The notes beneath the pieces were generated by a model. That model was given only the letters and a program-made list of their open reading frames with translations, did no database searches and had not been told where the DNA came from. This document shows, one piece after another, positions 8,153-15,781 of a DNA stretch of 32,065 nucleotides (positions within the stretch are counted from its first letter, which is position 1; each line of letters opens with the position of its first letter). The stretch covers positions 1-32,065 of the forward strand of contig CADCTF010000030.1 of NCBI GenBank assembly GCA_902805655.1, read 5' to 3'. The DNA comes from an uncultured Acidimicrobiales bacterium. GTDB taxonomy: Bacteria > Actinomycetota > Acidimicrobiia > Acidimicrobiales > CADCTF01. Made by a program: the position numbers and the translations under genes.

Positions 8153-8803
8153 ATGACGACACCTACGCAGATGGAGCGCTTCCGTACCCCCCTGCTCTGG
8201 ATCGCCGGTCTTCGCACTCTGCTGGGGTTGATCGCCATCCCGCTGGCGCCGTTCCTCTACCGCGACCACTTCCCGTTGCTCGTGCTGCTCCGGCCCACCA
8301 AGGAGGTGCTGCTCGCAGGCGGCTTCTTCGTCCGCCAGGGCGACGTGAACCCCGTGGTCGTCGTGCTGGCCGCCATCCCGCTGTCGATCTTCGGCGTGTG
8401 GCTCTTCTACGGCCTCGGCCGCGGCTTCAGCGAGGAGATCACCTCGGGGGAGGGCCTCCCCCGCTTCGTCGAGCGGCTGCTTCCCACCAAGCGCATCGAC
8501 CAGCTCTGCCGGATGCTGCACAAGAAGGGCCGTCCCGTCATCCTCGTCGGCCGGCTGGCGAGCTTTCCGTCCACGCTGCTCGGAGCGGCCGCCGGGGCGT
8601 CGGACATGCCGACCAAGCGGTTCTTCCCCACCGACCTCCTCGGTGGGCTGCTCGCCATCGCCGAGGTGATGGTGGCCGGCTACGTGCTGGGCGAGGCCTA
8701 CAAGGAGGCTGGACCGTGGCTGGCGGTGTTCGGCGCAGTGATGCTCGTCGCCCTGCTCGTGGGCGTCGGTCGCGCCCTCAAGAAGCAAGGTGCCGGCGAG
8801 TGA
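8153..8803 (+). CDS. DedA-family (VTT domain) membrane protein
   Basis: The 216-residue protein has four to five hydrophobic segments. It contains the DedA-like core FYGLGRGFSEE, then GRPVILVGRLASFPSTLLG, AAAGASDMPTKRF and a C-terminal pair of helices. In typical DedA proteins the middle motif is GRFxPxxRT. Here it is GRLASFPST, so the conserved second arginine is absent. DedA/VTT proteins are implicated in lipid scrambling and undecaprenyl phosphate recycling, which fits the adjacent PAP2 gene. The ATG at 8153 has no strong ribosome site; the 27-bp divergent gap leaves room for little more than a leaderless or very short leader. The family call is good; activity of this divergent member is uncertain. 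Confidence 0.75.
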   Translation: MTTPTQMERFRTPLLWIAGLRTLLGLIAIPLAPFLYRDHFPLLVLLRPTKEVLLAGGFFVRQGDVNPVVVVLAAIPLSIFGVWLFYGLGRGFSEEITSGEGLPRFVERLLPTKRIDQLCRMLHKKGRPVILVGRLASFPSTLLGAAAGASDMPTKRFFPTDLLGGLLAIAEVMVAGYVLGEAYKEAGPWLAVFGAVMLVALLVGVGRALKKQGAGE

Positions 8804-8843
8804 ACCTCCGCTGACACACCTGCGCCGGCGCCGGCACCGGCGA

Positions 8844-10232
8844 TCAGCGCTCGGGAACGTAGATGTGCACGGGCCGCTCGGCCTTGCACACCTCGAACTC
8901 CGCCGGGCCGTCGAACGTCTCGCCGTCCCGAGCCAGCCGCAACGGCCCGCCGAGCACCTTGACGTGCATCTCCCGAGTCCGCCACGTGTCGTACACGCGG
9001 CTCTTGCCCAGCCGACCCGTGAGCACGGCGAGGATGAGCCTGGAGCGGGCGAACGGCTGGGTGCCGTCGACGACCCGCACGTCCAGCTGTCCGTCGTCGA
9101 GGCGCTCGCGCCAGCTCGGAGCGAAGCCCTCCGGGTGGTACCGGCAGTTCCCGATGAAGATCATCCACACCGAGCGCCGCCGCCCGTCGATCTCCACCTC
9201 CACCGGCGTGCCCTTGCGCAGCACGTTGGTCAGGGCGACGAGCACCGCCGGCCACTTGCCGATGCGGCTCTCCAGGCGCTCACGGGCATCGACCAGGTCG
9301 ACATAGGCCCCGAAGCTGGCCGTGTTGAGGAACGTCTTGCCGGCGATGGTGGCCAGGTCGACGGATACCGCGTTGCCCTTGGAGACAGCCTCGACGGCAT
9401 CGGACACCGACTCGATCCCGAGGTCCCTGGCCAGGTGGTTCAACGTGCCGCCCGGCACGACCATGAGGGGCTTCTGGGCAGCCCAAGCCAGGCCGGCTGC
9501 CGCGTTGATCGACCCATCGCCGCCGGCCACGCCCACCGCGCGTGCCTCACGGGCGGCCTCCTCGAGGGCCTGGGAAACCGCTTCGCCTTCCACCTCGACG
9601 ACCGAGGCGCCCGGGAGTCGCTCCTGCAGCTCGACGGTTGGGCTGCGGCGCAGAGCCGGCCCGGCCGAGGTGTTGACCACGATGGTGATGCCCTCGCCGT
9701 CGGGTGACGGCTCCTCGCCGACCCGGGTGAGGGCGGGGCGGATCTCGGCCGGGGTGCGGGGCGCCACGGGCCAAAGGCGCCGAGTGACGAGCGAGGTCAA
9801 GACTCCGGTGGCGGCACCGGCCAGCACGGCGCCTGGCTGCTGCGAGGCGTGGGGGCTCCGACGGGTCGCCAACCAGAGCGCCGACATCCCGAGTGGGATG
9901 CCCGCGAGCGGCACCTCCTGGGCTGCACCCGCTGCGAACCCGACGGCGGACGCCGCCGGTTGCAGGGGAGAGGCGGCCGCCGGGGCCACTCGCCGTCCCG
10001 GCCGGAGCGCTCGCAGCTTGTCGCTCCGGGTCGGCACAGGAGAACCTGCGACCTTCGCCAGGCCGGCGCTGACGGCCGAGCTGAGTGCGACGGACATCAG
10101 GCCACGCCACGCGGCGCGCCGGCCGAAGCGCCCTCCGAACGCGCCGAGGAGGAGGGCAGGCAGCGCCCAGCCGAGAGCCCGGTCCGTCCACCTCGGCGCG
10201 GCCAGGCGTGCCCGGCGCTTGATGAGGCGCAC
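8844..10232 (-). CDS. Degenerate PAP2 domain fused to diacylglycerol kinase catalytic domain
   Basis: The 462-residue protein has two parts. Residues about 1-160 align with the PAP2 half of actinobacterial PAP2-DAGK bifunctional proteins (GRRAAWRGLMSVALSSAV, then GFAAGAAQEVPLAGIPLG). However, the PSGH position reads LQPA (90-93), the SR...GVHYPSD position reads TRRSPHASQQ, and the K-x6-RP motif is lost, so it should not be a phosphatase. The C-terminal part is a lipid kinase domain: VVNTSAGP, GGDGS at 237-241, PGGTLNHLARDLGI and NTASFGAYVDLV. It probably phosphorylates diacylglycerol or a similar lipid using ATP. The GTG at 10232 follows GGGGAG and the DUF3039 stop by nine bases. A GTG at 10274 and a TTG at 10247 are alternatives. 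It is probably co-transcribed with the DUF3039 gene. Confidence 0.87.
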   Translation of the reverse strand: MRLIKRRARLAAPRWTDRALGWALPALLLGAFGGRFGRRAAWRGLMSVALSSAVSAGLAKVAGSPVPTRSDKLRALRPGRRVAPAAASPLQPAASAVGFAAGAAQEVPLAGIPLGMSALWLATRRSPHASQQPGAVLAGAATGVLTSLVTRRLWPVAPRTPAEIRPALTRVGEEPSPDGEGITIVVNTSAGPALRRSPTVELQERLPGASVVEVEGEAVSQALEEAAREARAVGVAGGDGSINAAAGLAWAAQKPLMVVPGGTLNHLARDLGIESVSDAVEAVSKGNAVSVDLATIAGKTFLNTASFGAYVDLVDARERLESRIGKWPAVLVALTNVLRKGTPVEVEIDGRRRSVWMIFIGNCRYHPEGFAPSWRERLDDGQLDVRVVDGTQPFARSRLILAVLTGRLGKSRVYDTWRTREMHVKVLGGPLRLARDGETFDGPAEFEVCKAERPVHIYVPER

Positions 10233-10240
10233 CAGCTCCC

Positions 10241-10477
10241 CTACCAACCCTGTTCCTTCTTGATGCCTTCGCACGTCGGGCAGACCGGGAACCGCTCGGG
10301 GTCACGTGACGGCACCCAGATCTTGCCGCAGAGCGCCGTGACCGGCTCCCCGGTCACCATGCTCCGGGTGATCGCCTCACCGCCACCGATCACGTAGTGG
10401 GCGAAGCGCTCATGGTCATCCTGATCGAGGCGTGGTGCTGGGGTCTGCGTCTTGGTGTCACCGGACGGCGTGCTCAT
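10241..10477 (-). CDS. DUF3039 family protein
   Basis: This 78-residue protein has the DUF3039 pattern: HYVIGGGEAITRSMVTGEPV, ALCGKIWVPSRDPERFPVCP and CPTC near the end. The three cysteines of CG...CPxC look like a small zinc ribbon. The family is common in actinobacteria, and I know of no established function. Two starts are possible, ATG 10477 and ATG 10486; neither has a well-spaced ribosome site (GGAGG is two bases before 10477). The stop lies nine bases before the chosen start of the lipid kinase gene, which suggests a two-gene operon. Confidence 0.88.
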   Translation of the reverse strand: MSTPSGDTKTQTPAPRLDQDDHERFAHYVIGGGEAITRSMVTGEPVTALCGKIWVPSRDPERFPVCPTCEGIKKEQGW

Positions 10478-10538
10478 GCCCTCCATGGTGCCTGGTCGCA
10501 CCCGCCGGCGCGGAAGCGGCGCCACGACGACCCACCGG

Positions 10539-10544
10539 TAGCGT
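10539..10544 (+). promoter_or_regulatory. -10 hexamer TAGCGT for a probably leaderless transcript
   Basis: TAGCGT ends eight bases before the ATG at 10553. With a normal -10 to start-site distance, the transcript would begin at or within about two bases of the ATG. No ribosome-binding sequence lies in between, which fits leaderless translation, common in actinobacteria. The -35 is not recognisable. Confidence 0.45.
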
Positions 10545-10552
10545 GGCGTCGC

Positions 10553-11554
10553 ATGGGGGCGCGGCGATCGCGAGCTCGCGATCGCCGGCTCGGAACGGCG
10601 GGTCGGCTGAGGCAGATCGCTCTCCTCTCCACCGTGGCCGCCATCCTGGCACTGGCCGTGAGCTCGATTGCCTCCACCAGCGCAGAGGGGCCGGACCCGG
10701 GCGTGGCCTACGTAGATGCGGTGCGGCCCGTCGCCGACCTGTCGTCGGGGCACGGGGCCGACCTCGCGGCCACCCTCGGCCGGGCGGGCGAGCTGAGCGG
10801 TCTGCAGCTGCTGGCCGCGCTCGAACGACTCGAAGGTGACACCGCTGAGGCCCGGCGGCGGGTCGACGAGGTGCAGGTGCCGGACGCCTACGGCCCCACC
10901 CACGGGCTCCTGTTGACCGCGCTGACCACTCGCGCGGATGTCTCGAGAGCGCTCCGGGCAGAGGTCGCCCGCATCGGCTCCGAACCCGCCGGTGGTTCAC
11001 CGGACGCGCCCGATCGCCTGGTGGCGATGGGCACCGAGCTCGAGGTGGCGGATCGGGCCTACGAGCTCTTCGTCCGGGCCCTTCCGGCGGAGGTGCAGGC
11101 CACGATGCCCCAGTCCCGCTGGATCGCAGCCGGCGGTGCCTGGACCCGGTCCGGGATGGCGGCGTTGTTGAACCGGGTTCGGTCCGGGGTCGCGCGTGGG
11201 CCTGCACACGACGTGAACATCCTCACGTTCTCCGTGGTGCCCGACCCCGTGACGATCGACAACGGCATTCCGGTGCTCCCGCCGACCTCGACGTTGCGGG
11301 TGCACGTCGTCGTGGCCAATGCCGGCAGCGCGAGTGAGTCCCGGGTGGCCGTGGAGGCGAGCGCGCAGTGGGATGGCGGCAGCGACTCCAGCCGCGAGCT
11401 GGTGGACCTGGCGCCCGGGCAGCGTCGCACCGTGGTGCTGTCGGTGCGGCCGGAGCCGAGGGGCCAGATCACCTTGACCGTGCGGGTCGCCCCTGTTCCC
11501 GACGAGGCGTCGGTGGCGGACAACGAGCAGCGGCGCACCTACCTCATGCGCTGA
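10553..11554 (+). CDS. Membrane-anchored exported protein with C-terminal CARDB/Ig-like domain
   Basis: The 333-residue protein opens with a basic stretch (RRSRARDRRLG), followed by a hydrophobic segment, ALLSTVAAILALAVSSIAS, that acts as a signal anchor or signal peptide. Residues about 50-210 are helical and Leu/Ala/Arg-rich with no recognised family. Residues about 225-333 form a beta-rich domain with DPVTIDNGIPVLPPTSTLRV, VVVANAGSASESRV, DLAPGQRRTVVL and VADNEQ, typical of CARDB-like adhesion modules. It is likely located on the outside of the membrane, perhaps a scaffold or binding protein. It is divergent from the DUF3039 gene. Its last 11 bases overlap the end of the TerC remnant on the other strand. 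Function is unknown. Confidence 0.75.
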   Translation: MGARRSRARDRRLGTAGRLRQIALLSTVAAILALAVSSIASTSAEGPDPGVAYVDAVRPVADLSSGHGADLAATLGRAGELSGLQLLAALERLEGDTAEARRRVDEVQVPDAYGPTHGLLLTALTTRADVSRALRAEVARIGSEPAGGSPDAPDRLVAMGTELEVADRAYELFVRALPAEVQATMPQSRWIAAGGAWTRSGMAALLNRVRSGVARGPAHDVNILTFSVVPDPVTIDNGIPVLPPTSTLRVHVVVANAGSASESRVAVEASAQWDGGSDSSRELVDLAPGQRRTVVLSVRPEPRGQITLTVRVAPVPDEASVADNEQRRTYLMR

Positions 11555-11792
11555 CCGAGACCCGAACGCTCAGCTGGCGGCGACGTTCGTCGCCCTCCGC
11601 TCGACGAAGGTCGTGCAGAGTGACCGGCTCCTTGCCCTTGCGGCCTGGGATGTTCAGCGCCTCGACGAGCACCGAGAAGCCGATGGCCCCGTACATGTAC
11701 CCCTTCGGCCCGTGCTGGCCCATCGCCTCGGCGATGAGCGACTGGGTCGCAGGTTCGCCGACGCACTTGCCGCGAGCCACGCCGGCGACCAT
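11544..11792 (-). pseudogene. C-terminal remnant of a TerC-family membrane protein
   Basis: The last 60 or so residues of this frame match the end of TerC-family proteins: SLIAEAMGQHGPKGYMYGA, then IGFSVLVEALNI and a basic tail. In intact TerC proteins this block follows about 200 residues of membrane helices with the conserved acidic ligands. None of these is present upstream; the frame instead runs toward the DsbA-family gene with non-homologous sequence. An ATG at 11792 could start an 82-residue product, so a short expressed peptide cannot be excluded. The truncated state suggests a deletion that removed most of a tellurite-resistance/metal-export-like gene. Confidence 0.55.
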
Positions 11793-11851
11793 CGTCGACG
11801 ACGTGGACGGCGCAGCCTTCGTCGACGCCCGGCTCGACGTCGTCGTCCGCC

Positions 11852-12481
11852 TCAGTCGAACTGGGGGCGGCCTCGCAGTGATCGCTTGAGCTCGCTGAAG
11901 TGGGGGTTCGAGCCGAGGGCCACGACTGCGTCCCACAGCTCGACCGCCGCTGCGCCCGTGGGCGCCCGGTTGATCACGGGGCCGAAGAAGCTCGGACCGT
12001 CGGGCGGGCCGAAGGTCAGCACCGGTGTGCCGATGTTGCCCCCCGTGCGCTCGAGCGCGAGCTTCGTCTCCCCTCGGATCACGGTGTCGTAGCTGTTGTC
12101 CAGCGCGGCGGCCGCGAACCGGGTGGGATGCCCCAGCTCGCCCAGCACCCGCTCGAACCCGGCCGGCGCGTCGAACTCCTCGTGCCGTCGTTCCAGGTGC
12201 AGCGCCGTCCCCACGGCGGTGTAGTACGGCAGGACGGCCTCGGGCCCGACTTCGGCCCGCAGCGCCGCGGCCACCCGCAGGAGCTCGAGGCCCCGGGTGT
12301 GACCGCGCTCGTAGCCGGGCCGGAACTCCTTCTCGTAGTCCCGGTCCTCGTTGACGATGCGGAGGGCGATGAACCGCCAGTCGACCTCCATCGGCCGCTC
12401 CGCCGTCACGTTCACGACCCAACGCGACGTCAGCCACGCCCACGGGCAGACGGGGTCCCAGAAGAAGTCGACATCGGCCAT
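11852..12481 (-). CDS. DsbA-family protein, Rv2466c-like
   Basis: The 209-residue protein begins FFWDPVCPWAWLTSRW, the opening of the actinobacterial DsbA family that contains the mycothiol-dependent nitroreductase Rv2466c. The redox motif here is CPWA (Cys12), so the second cysteine of CxxC is absent and the enzyme would be monothiol. The helical insert and the cis-Pro loop GGNIGTPVLTF are present, as is GPVINRAPTG near the end. It would act in the cytoplasm because no signal peptide is seen; a mycothiol-linked reductase or transferase role is inference. ATG 12481 is close to the divergent ABM gene start (12505-12517), so both promoters share fewer than 40 bp. Confidence 0.85.
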   Translation of the reverse strand: MADVDFFWDPVCPWAWLTSRWVVNVTAERPMEVDWRFIALRIVNEDRDYEKEFRPGYERGHTRGLELLRVAAALRAEVGPEAVLPYYTAVGTALHLERRHEEFDAPAGFERVLGELGHPTRFAAAALDNSYDTVIRGETKLALERTGGNIGTPVLTFGPPDGPSFFGPVINRAPTGAAAVELWDAVVALGSNPHFSELKRSLRGRPQFD

Positions 12482-12516
12482 GGTCGGTGTCTACCCGCAG
12501 GGCGATGATGGCTCCC

Positions 12517-12823
12517 ATGGTCATCGTCGCCGGAACGTTCGAGGTCGCCCCCGAGCATCGCGACGCCTTCCTGCGCGACCGGGAGGAGCATGCGTGCCTC
12601 CTGCGCCGAGGGCGGATGCCTCGGCTACGTCTTCGCCGCGAACCCGATCGAACCGGGGCGGGTCGTGCTCTTCGAGAGCTGGGAGAGCGCTGACGCCCTC
12701 GCCGCCCACGCGGGCGCTCGCGCCGCCACACCGGCGATCCCCGCTGGCGCGCCGCCGCCGGTGCAGGTGCGGTCCTCTGCGATCACCCGCTACGAGATCT
12801 CGGGCAGCGGCCCCCTCTCCTGA
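12517..12823 (+). pseudogene. Frameshifted antibiotic-biosynthesis-monooxygenase (ABM)-fold protein
   Basis: The first frame reads MVIVAGTFEVAPEHRDAFL then RDREEHA. A second frame, shifted by one base near 12589, continues MRASCAEGGCLGYVF, then ANPIEPGRVVLFESW and ESADALAAH, and stops at 12821-12823. Joined, they give a normal single ABM dimeric alpha-beta barrel of about 102 residues with the usual FE.W..EALAAH motif. One missing base in GAGGAGCATGCG would explain the break. It may be a true decayed gene or a sequencing/assembly error, because the rest of both halves is intact. Start ATG 12517 is taken; ATG 12505 and 12508 are also in frame. Confidence 0.7.
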
Positions 12824-13338
12824 GCTCAGCCCGCCTCGCTCTTCGCCAGCACGAACATGAACACCGGGCCGCTCCCGGCCCGGATCAGCTGACCGCCGAC
12901 GACGGTCAGCGTCCAGCGCGACGCTGGTCACCCGGCCCCACGTGACCGGCTCTGGGTTTTCGGAACGCGTGGAGATCGCTGCGGACGCGGAGGACCGGGG
13001 TGCGGATGGTCCTGGTCAGGGACATCCTGGACAAGGTCGGCGGACGTCGAACGGTGGCGGGAGACTTCACTCGGCCGGAGAACATGTGGCCTGCGCTAGA
13101 GGCACTACTGCACCAGTTGACGCCACCCGCCGCCGGAATAGGGTGTCGCTAAAGGCGTCGAATGGAGGCTGTGCCGGTGCGTTGCTGCAAGCGCACCATG
13201 GCCGCGGCTTGACCGGCTCGCTCGGCTGTAGGGACCACTCTCCGGCTGCTCGCCCATGGTCCCGGCCTCGTTCTCCACGGCCTCACGACACTGACGAATC
13301 TCCTTCGTCGTCGCTCCGGTTCCGTTTCTACAATCGGG
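12824..13338. other. Gene-poor stretch with a coding remnant and one possible small ORF
   Basis: No intact recognised gene lies here. On the minus strand, 12826-12927 encodes a 33-residue tail after an in-frame stop: WTLTVVGGQLIRAGSGPVF, then MFVLAKSEAG. It looks like the C-terminus of a lost enzyme, perhaps a methyltransferase, though this is a guess. On the plus strand 13000-13152 is a small ORF (listed separately). The remainder, 13153-13338, shows no coding signal, hairpin or repeat that I can support. The codon-position bias of the flanking genes is absent, so this appears to be decaying DNA. Confidence 0.5.
13000..13152 (+). CDS. Possible small protein or gene remnant, 50 residues
   Basis: The GTG at 13000 is five bases after GGAGGA, a well-spaced ribosome-binding site. 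The frame reads VRMVLVRDILDKVGGRRT, then VAGDFTRPENMWPALEALL, and ends at TAA 13150-13152. The first 30 codons have the strong third-position G/C bias of real genes here. The last part does not. I do not recognise the family. It may be the N-terminus of a truncated gene rather than a functional peptide. Confidence 0.3.
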   Translation: MRMVLVRDILDKVGGRRTVAGDFTRPENMWPALEALLHQLTPPAAGIGCR

Positions 13339-14118
13339 TCAGCGAGGCTCGTCGCCCTGCACGGTGACCCGGTGCATCACCCGGTTCAGGTCGCCGTAGT
13401 CGTGCACCGCGAAGTGCATGACGCCGCGGTTGTCCCACATGACGACGTCGCCGCGGGCCCACTGGTGGCGGTAGCAGAGGTCCGGAGTTGTGGCCGCCTC
13501 GATGAGGTAGCGCAACAGCGGCTGGCTCTCGGCGACTGTCATGTCCTCGAAGCGACGGGTGAAGCCGCCGTTCACGTAGAGCGCTTTGCGACCGCTCTCG
13601 GGGTGAGTACGCACGACGGGATGGACGGATTCGAGGTTGAAGGCCTTGTGGACCGCCCGCAGGCCTTCGAGCATGCGCTTCATGCCGTCGGAGAGGCGGT
13701 CGTAGGCCAGGTACTGGTTGGCCCACATCGTGTCGCCGCCGTACTCGGCCGGCTCGATGGCCCGCAGGACGGACACGCTGGGGGGTCGCTGCTCACACGA
13801 CACGTCGGAGTGCCAGACCTCGGTGATCGTCTTCTCCTTGCCCGAGTTCTTGAGCAGCAAGATCTCGGGATGACCCTCTGGCCCCGGAGCCGCCGGATGG
13901 GTGTGGAGGTCACCGAAGCGCTGCCCGAAGGCCTTGTGCGACTCCGGTGTCAGGTTGTGCTGGCCGCGGAAGACGATGACACCATGCTCGAGCAGCGCGC
14001 TTCGGATGACCGCGAAGGTCGCATCATCGAGGTCGGCCAGGTCGACGCCGGTGATCTCGGCAGCGATCGGTCCCGTGAGCTTGCGGACCTGGACATCAGT
14101 CCCTGCGGTGATCGTCAT
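13339..14118 (-). CDS. TauD/TfdA-family Fe(II)/2-oxoglutarate-dependent dioxygenase
   Basis: This 259-residue enzyme is full length for the TauD/TfdA family. The iron ligands are visible as WHSD (His103, Asp105) and NRGVMHFA (His235). The 2-oxoglutarate-binding arginine is in MHRVTV (Arg250). The family blocks THPESGRKALYVN, GDVVMWDN and GGDTMWANQYLAYDRL are present. It would hydroxylate a small substrate, such as a sulfonate or aryloxyalkanoate, using 2-oxoglutarate and oxygen. The substrate cannot be read from sequence, so no gene symbol is given. ATG 14118 starts MTITAGTDVQVRKLTG, as expected. It is isolated, with gene-poor sequence on both sides and no transporter nearby. Confidence 0.93.
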   Translation of the reverse strand: MTITAGTDVQVRKLTGPIAAEITGVDLADLDDATFAVIRSALLEHGVIVFRGQHNLTPESHKAFGQRFGDLHTHPAAPGPEGHPEILLLKNSGKEKTITEVWHSDVSCEQRPPSVSVLRAIEPAEYGGDTMWANQYLAYDRLSDGMKRMLEGLRAVHKAFNLESVHPVVRTHPESGRKALYVNGGFTRRFEDMTVAESQPLLRYLIEAATTPDLCYRHQWARGDVVMWDNRGVMHFAVHDYGDLNRVMHRVTVQGDEPR

Positions 14119-14711
14119 GCTCCCCCTCGACAGTCGTCCCTGGACGAAACGTTAATACCGAGCCATCGGGGCGGCACCCGACCAGAGCCAGTCACCTCGC
14201 CCGTTTGGTTCCTTCCAGCGGCGCAAAGTCGTCACACCAAGTTGCGCCGTTGTCCGAGTGGCAGTCGTCCTCTGCACAGGCGGCACCAAAGCAGAGCCCA
14301 AGGATGATGAGGCATACCGCAAACGTCACTCTGCGCACGACGGTGGGACGATGACGCCCGGCGCACGGTTCCCGAAGTCGCGAAGGTTCGGCCCCCTCGC
14401 TCCTGGCCGGCAAGATCGTCAAGGCCCGGCCGGGCCGAACCGCCTGGGATCCGGTAGCGGCTCAGAATGTTGGCGACAGTTTCGCTGCTGCCCAGATGCC
14501 CGGGTGGTGCCCTCCCGACCGTCGAGGGGATCCCAGATACCGTGCAGCGGCAGATCCTGCAGGCCTCCGAGGCAATGAACGCCACCCCTCCGACCCGGCC
14601 GTTCATGCTGAAGGCGGTGCCGACGAGCTGCCGGAGGACTTCGAGATCAGAGCCCCCTCCTACTCCTCCGTGGCCGCCCTGGCGACAGCGCCTGGCGATC
14701 CCGACGTCAGC
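14119..14711. other. Gene-poor interval, lower G+C in part
   Basis: Apart from a possible exported peptide (14192-14338, minus, listed separately) no gene is recognised. Short frames near 14467-14640 on the plus strand give fragments such as IPDTVQRQILQASEAMNA and DELPEDFEIRAPSYSSVAAL in different frames. They could be pieces of one broken gene, but I cannot identify it. No tRNA, repeat or mobile-element end is visible. Confidence 0.4.
14192..14338 (-). CDS. Possible small exported cysteine-rich peptide
   Basis: From GTG 14338 the frame encodes 48 residues: RRVTFAVCLIILGLCFGAA as a signal-peptide-like start (two arginines, hydrophobic core, AxA-like end ACA), then a short acidic Cys-containing tail (EDDCHSDNGATWCDDF). 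The hydrophobic core is unlikely to arise by chance in a shadow frame, and the codons are less G/C-biased than neighbouring genes. No ribosome-binding site is visible and a longer start (ATG 14422) is possible. Family and role are unknown; it may be lost with the flanking decayed DNA. Confidence 0.35.
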   Translation of the reverse strand: MRRVTFAVCLIILGLCFGAACAEDDCHSDNGATWCDDFAPLEGTKRAR

Positions 14712-15659
14712 TCAGTGGGCGGAGCCGCCCCGCGCCGACCGCACCTTCGAGACCAGGGCGTTCACGGCCAGGCCCACGGACAGCCCGACGGCCGCTGATG
14801 CTGCCGTGTTGACGAGCCATTCCAGGACGGCACTCGCCGGAGCCGCGTGCACCAGTTCCTCGAGATCGTGCACGACGCCATAGGGCCAATGCCAGCCGAG
14901 CTCATCGGCGCCGACGAGCAGGATGTGCCCGCCCACCCAGAGCATCGCGGCGATGCCGACGGTCGACAACCCGCGCAGGAGCACAGGCATCGCCCGGACG
15001 AGGAAGCGGCCGGCGCGCTGCGAGCTCTCGGACCCGCGCGTCGACAGCGCAAGTCCGACATCGTCCATCTTCACGATGGCGGCGACGGCGCCGTAGACGA
15101 CGACCGTGATCAACAGCGCCACGATGGCCAGGATCGCGGCGCGGTTGAGGATCGGTTCGTCGATCACCTCCTTGAGCGAGATGACCATGATCTCAGCCGA
15201 CAGGATGAAGTCCGTCCTGATGGCACCAGAGACGGTGGCCTCCTCGGCGTCCTGTCCCAACATGGCCGCCGGCACGTCGTGGTCGTGGTCGTCACCTCGG
15301 ATGGCTCCGATGAGCTTGTGCGCGCCCTCGTAGCAGAGGTACCCGCCGCCGGCCATGAGGATCACCTCCACGAGCGCCGGCGCGACCGAGCTCAGGACGA
15401 GCGCCACCGGGAGGATGAAGAGCACCTTGTTCCGGAGCGACCCGACTGCGATCTTGCGAACGATCGGAAGCTCCCGGTTCGCCGCGAGACCGCGGACGTA
15501 GCCCGGGGTGACGGCGGCGTCGTCGACGACCACGCCTGCGGCTTTCATGCTGGCCCGCCCCGCAGCGGCACCGACGTCATCGACCGACGCCGCCGCGAGC
15601 TTCGCCAGTGCAGCCACATCGTCGAGGAGTCCCATAAGGCCACCAGCCACAACCGCCAT
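14712..15659 (-). CDS. DUF808 (YedI-like) inner-membrane protein
   Basis: The 315-residue protein begins with the DUF808 signature: GLLDDVAALAKLAAASVDDV, then KAAGVVVDDAAVTPGYV and RELPIVRKIAVGSLRNKVLF. Several membrane helices follow, with GGGYLCYEGAHKLI, and SAEIMVISLKEVID in the middle. The C-terminal part has more helices and GWHWPYGVVHDLEE. The family is widespread, and I know of no proven transport or enzymatic role. ATG 15659 has AAGG immediately next to it; ATG 15635 (MGLLDDV) is the alternative and would begin nearer the conserved block. It is divergent from the antiporter gene, with about 120 bp between them. Confidence 0.92.
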   Translation of the reverse strand: MAVVAGGLMGLLDDVAALAKLAAASVDDVGAAAGRASMKAAGVVVDDAAVTPGYVRGLAANRELPIVRKIAVGSLRNKVLFILPVALVLSSVAPALVEVILMAGGGYLCYEGAHKLIGAIRGDDHDHDVPAAMLGQDAEEATVSGAIRTDFILSAEIMVISLKEVIDEPILNRAAILAIVALLITVVVYGAVAAIVKMDDVGLALSTRGSESSQRAGRFLVRAMPVLLRGLSTVGIAAMLWVGGHILLVGADELGWHWPYGVVHDLEELVHAAPASAVLEWLVNTAASAAVGLSVGLAVNALVSKVRSARGGSAH

Positions 15660-15781
15660 CCTTGCTCACGCCGAACAGATGTCGAGACCCAGAAGCCCCG
15701 GCCTGGGAGGCACGCTCACCGTAAGGGGGGACGGCGGCACAGTAGAGGTGGGGCGGTGGCTGACCGGGGTAGGCCTCGGCG

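Noticed and set aside
8815-8840. GC-rich palindromic run GCGCCGGCGCCGGC as a bidirectional terminator between the DedA and lipid kinase genes
   Set aside because: It has no T-run on either strand, and such GCC/GGC runs are common by chance at this base composition.
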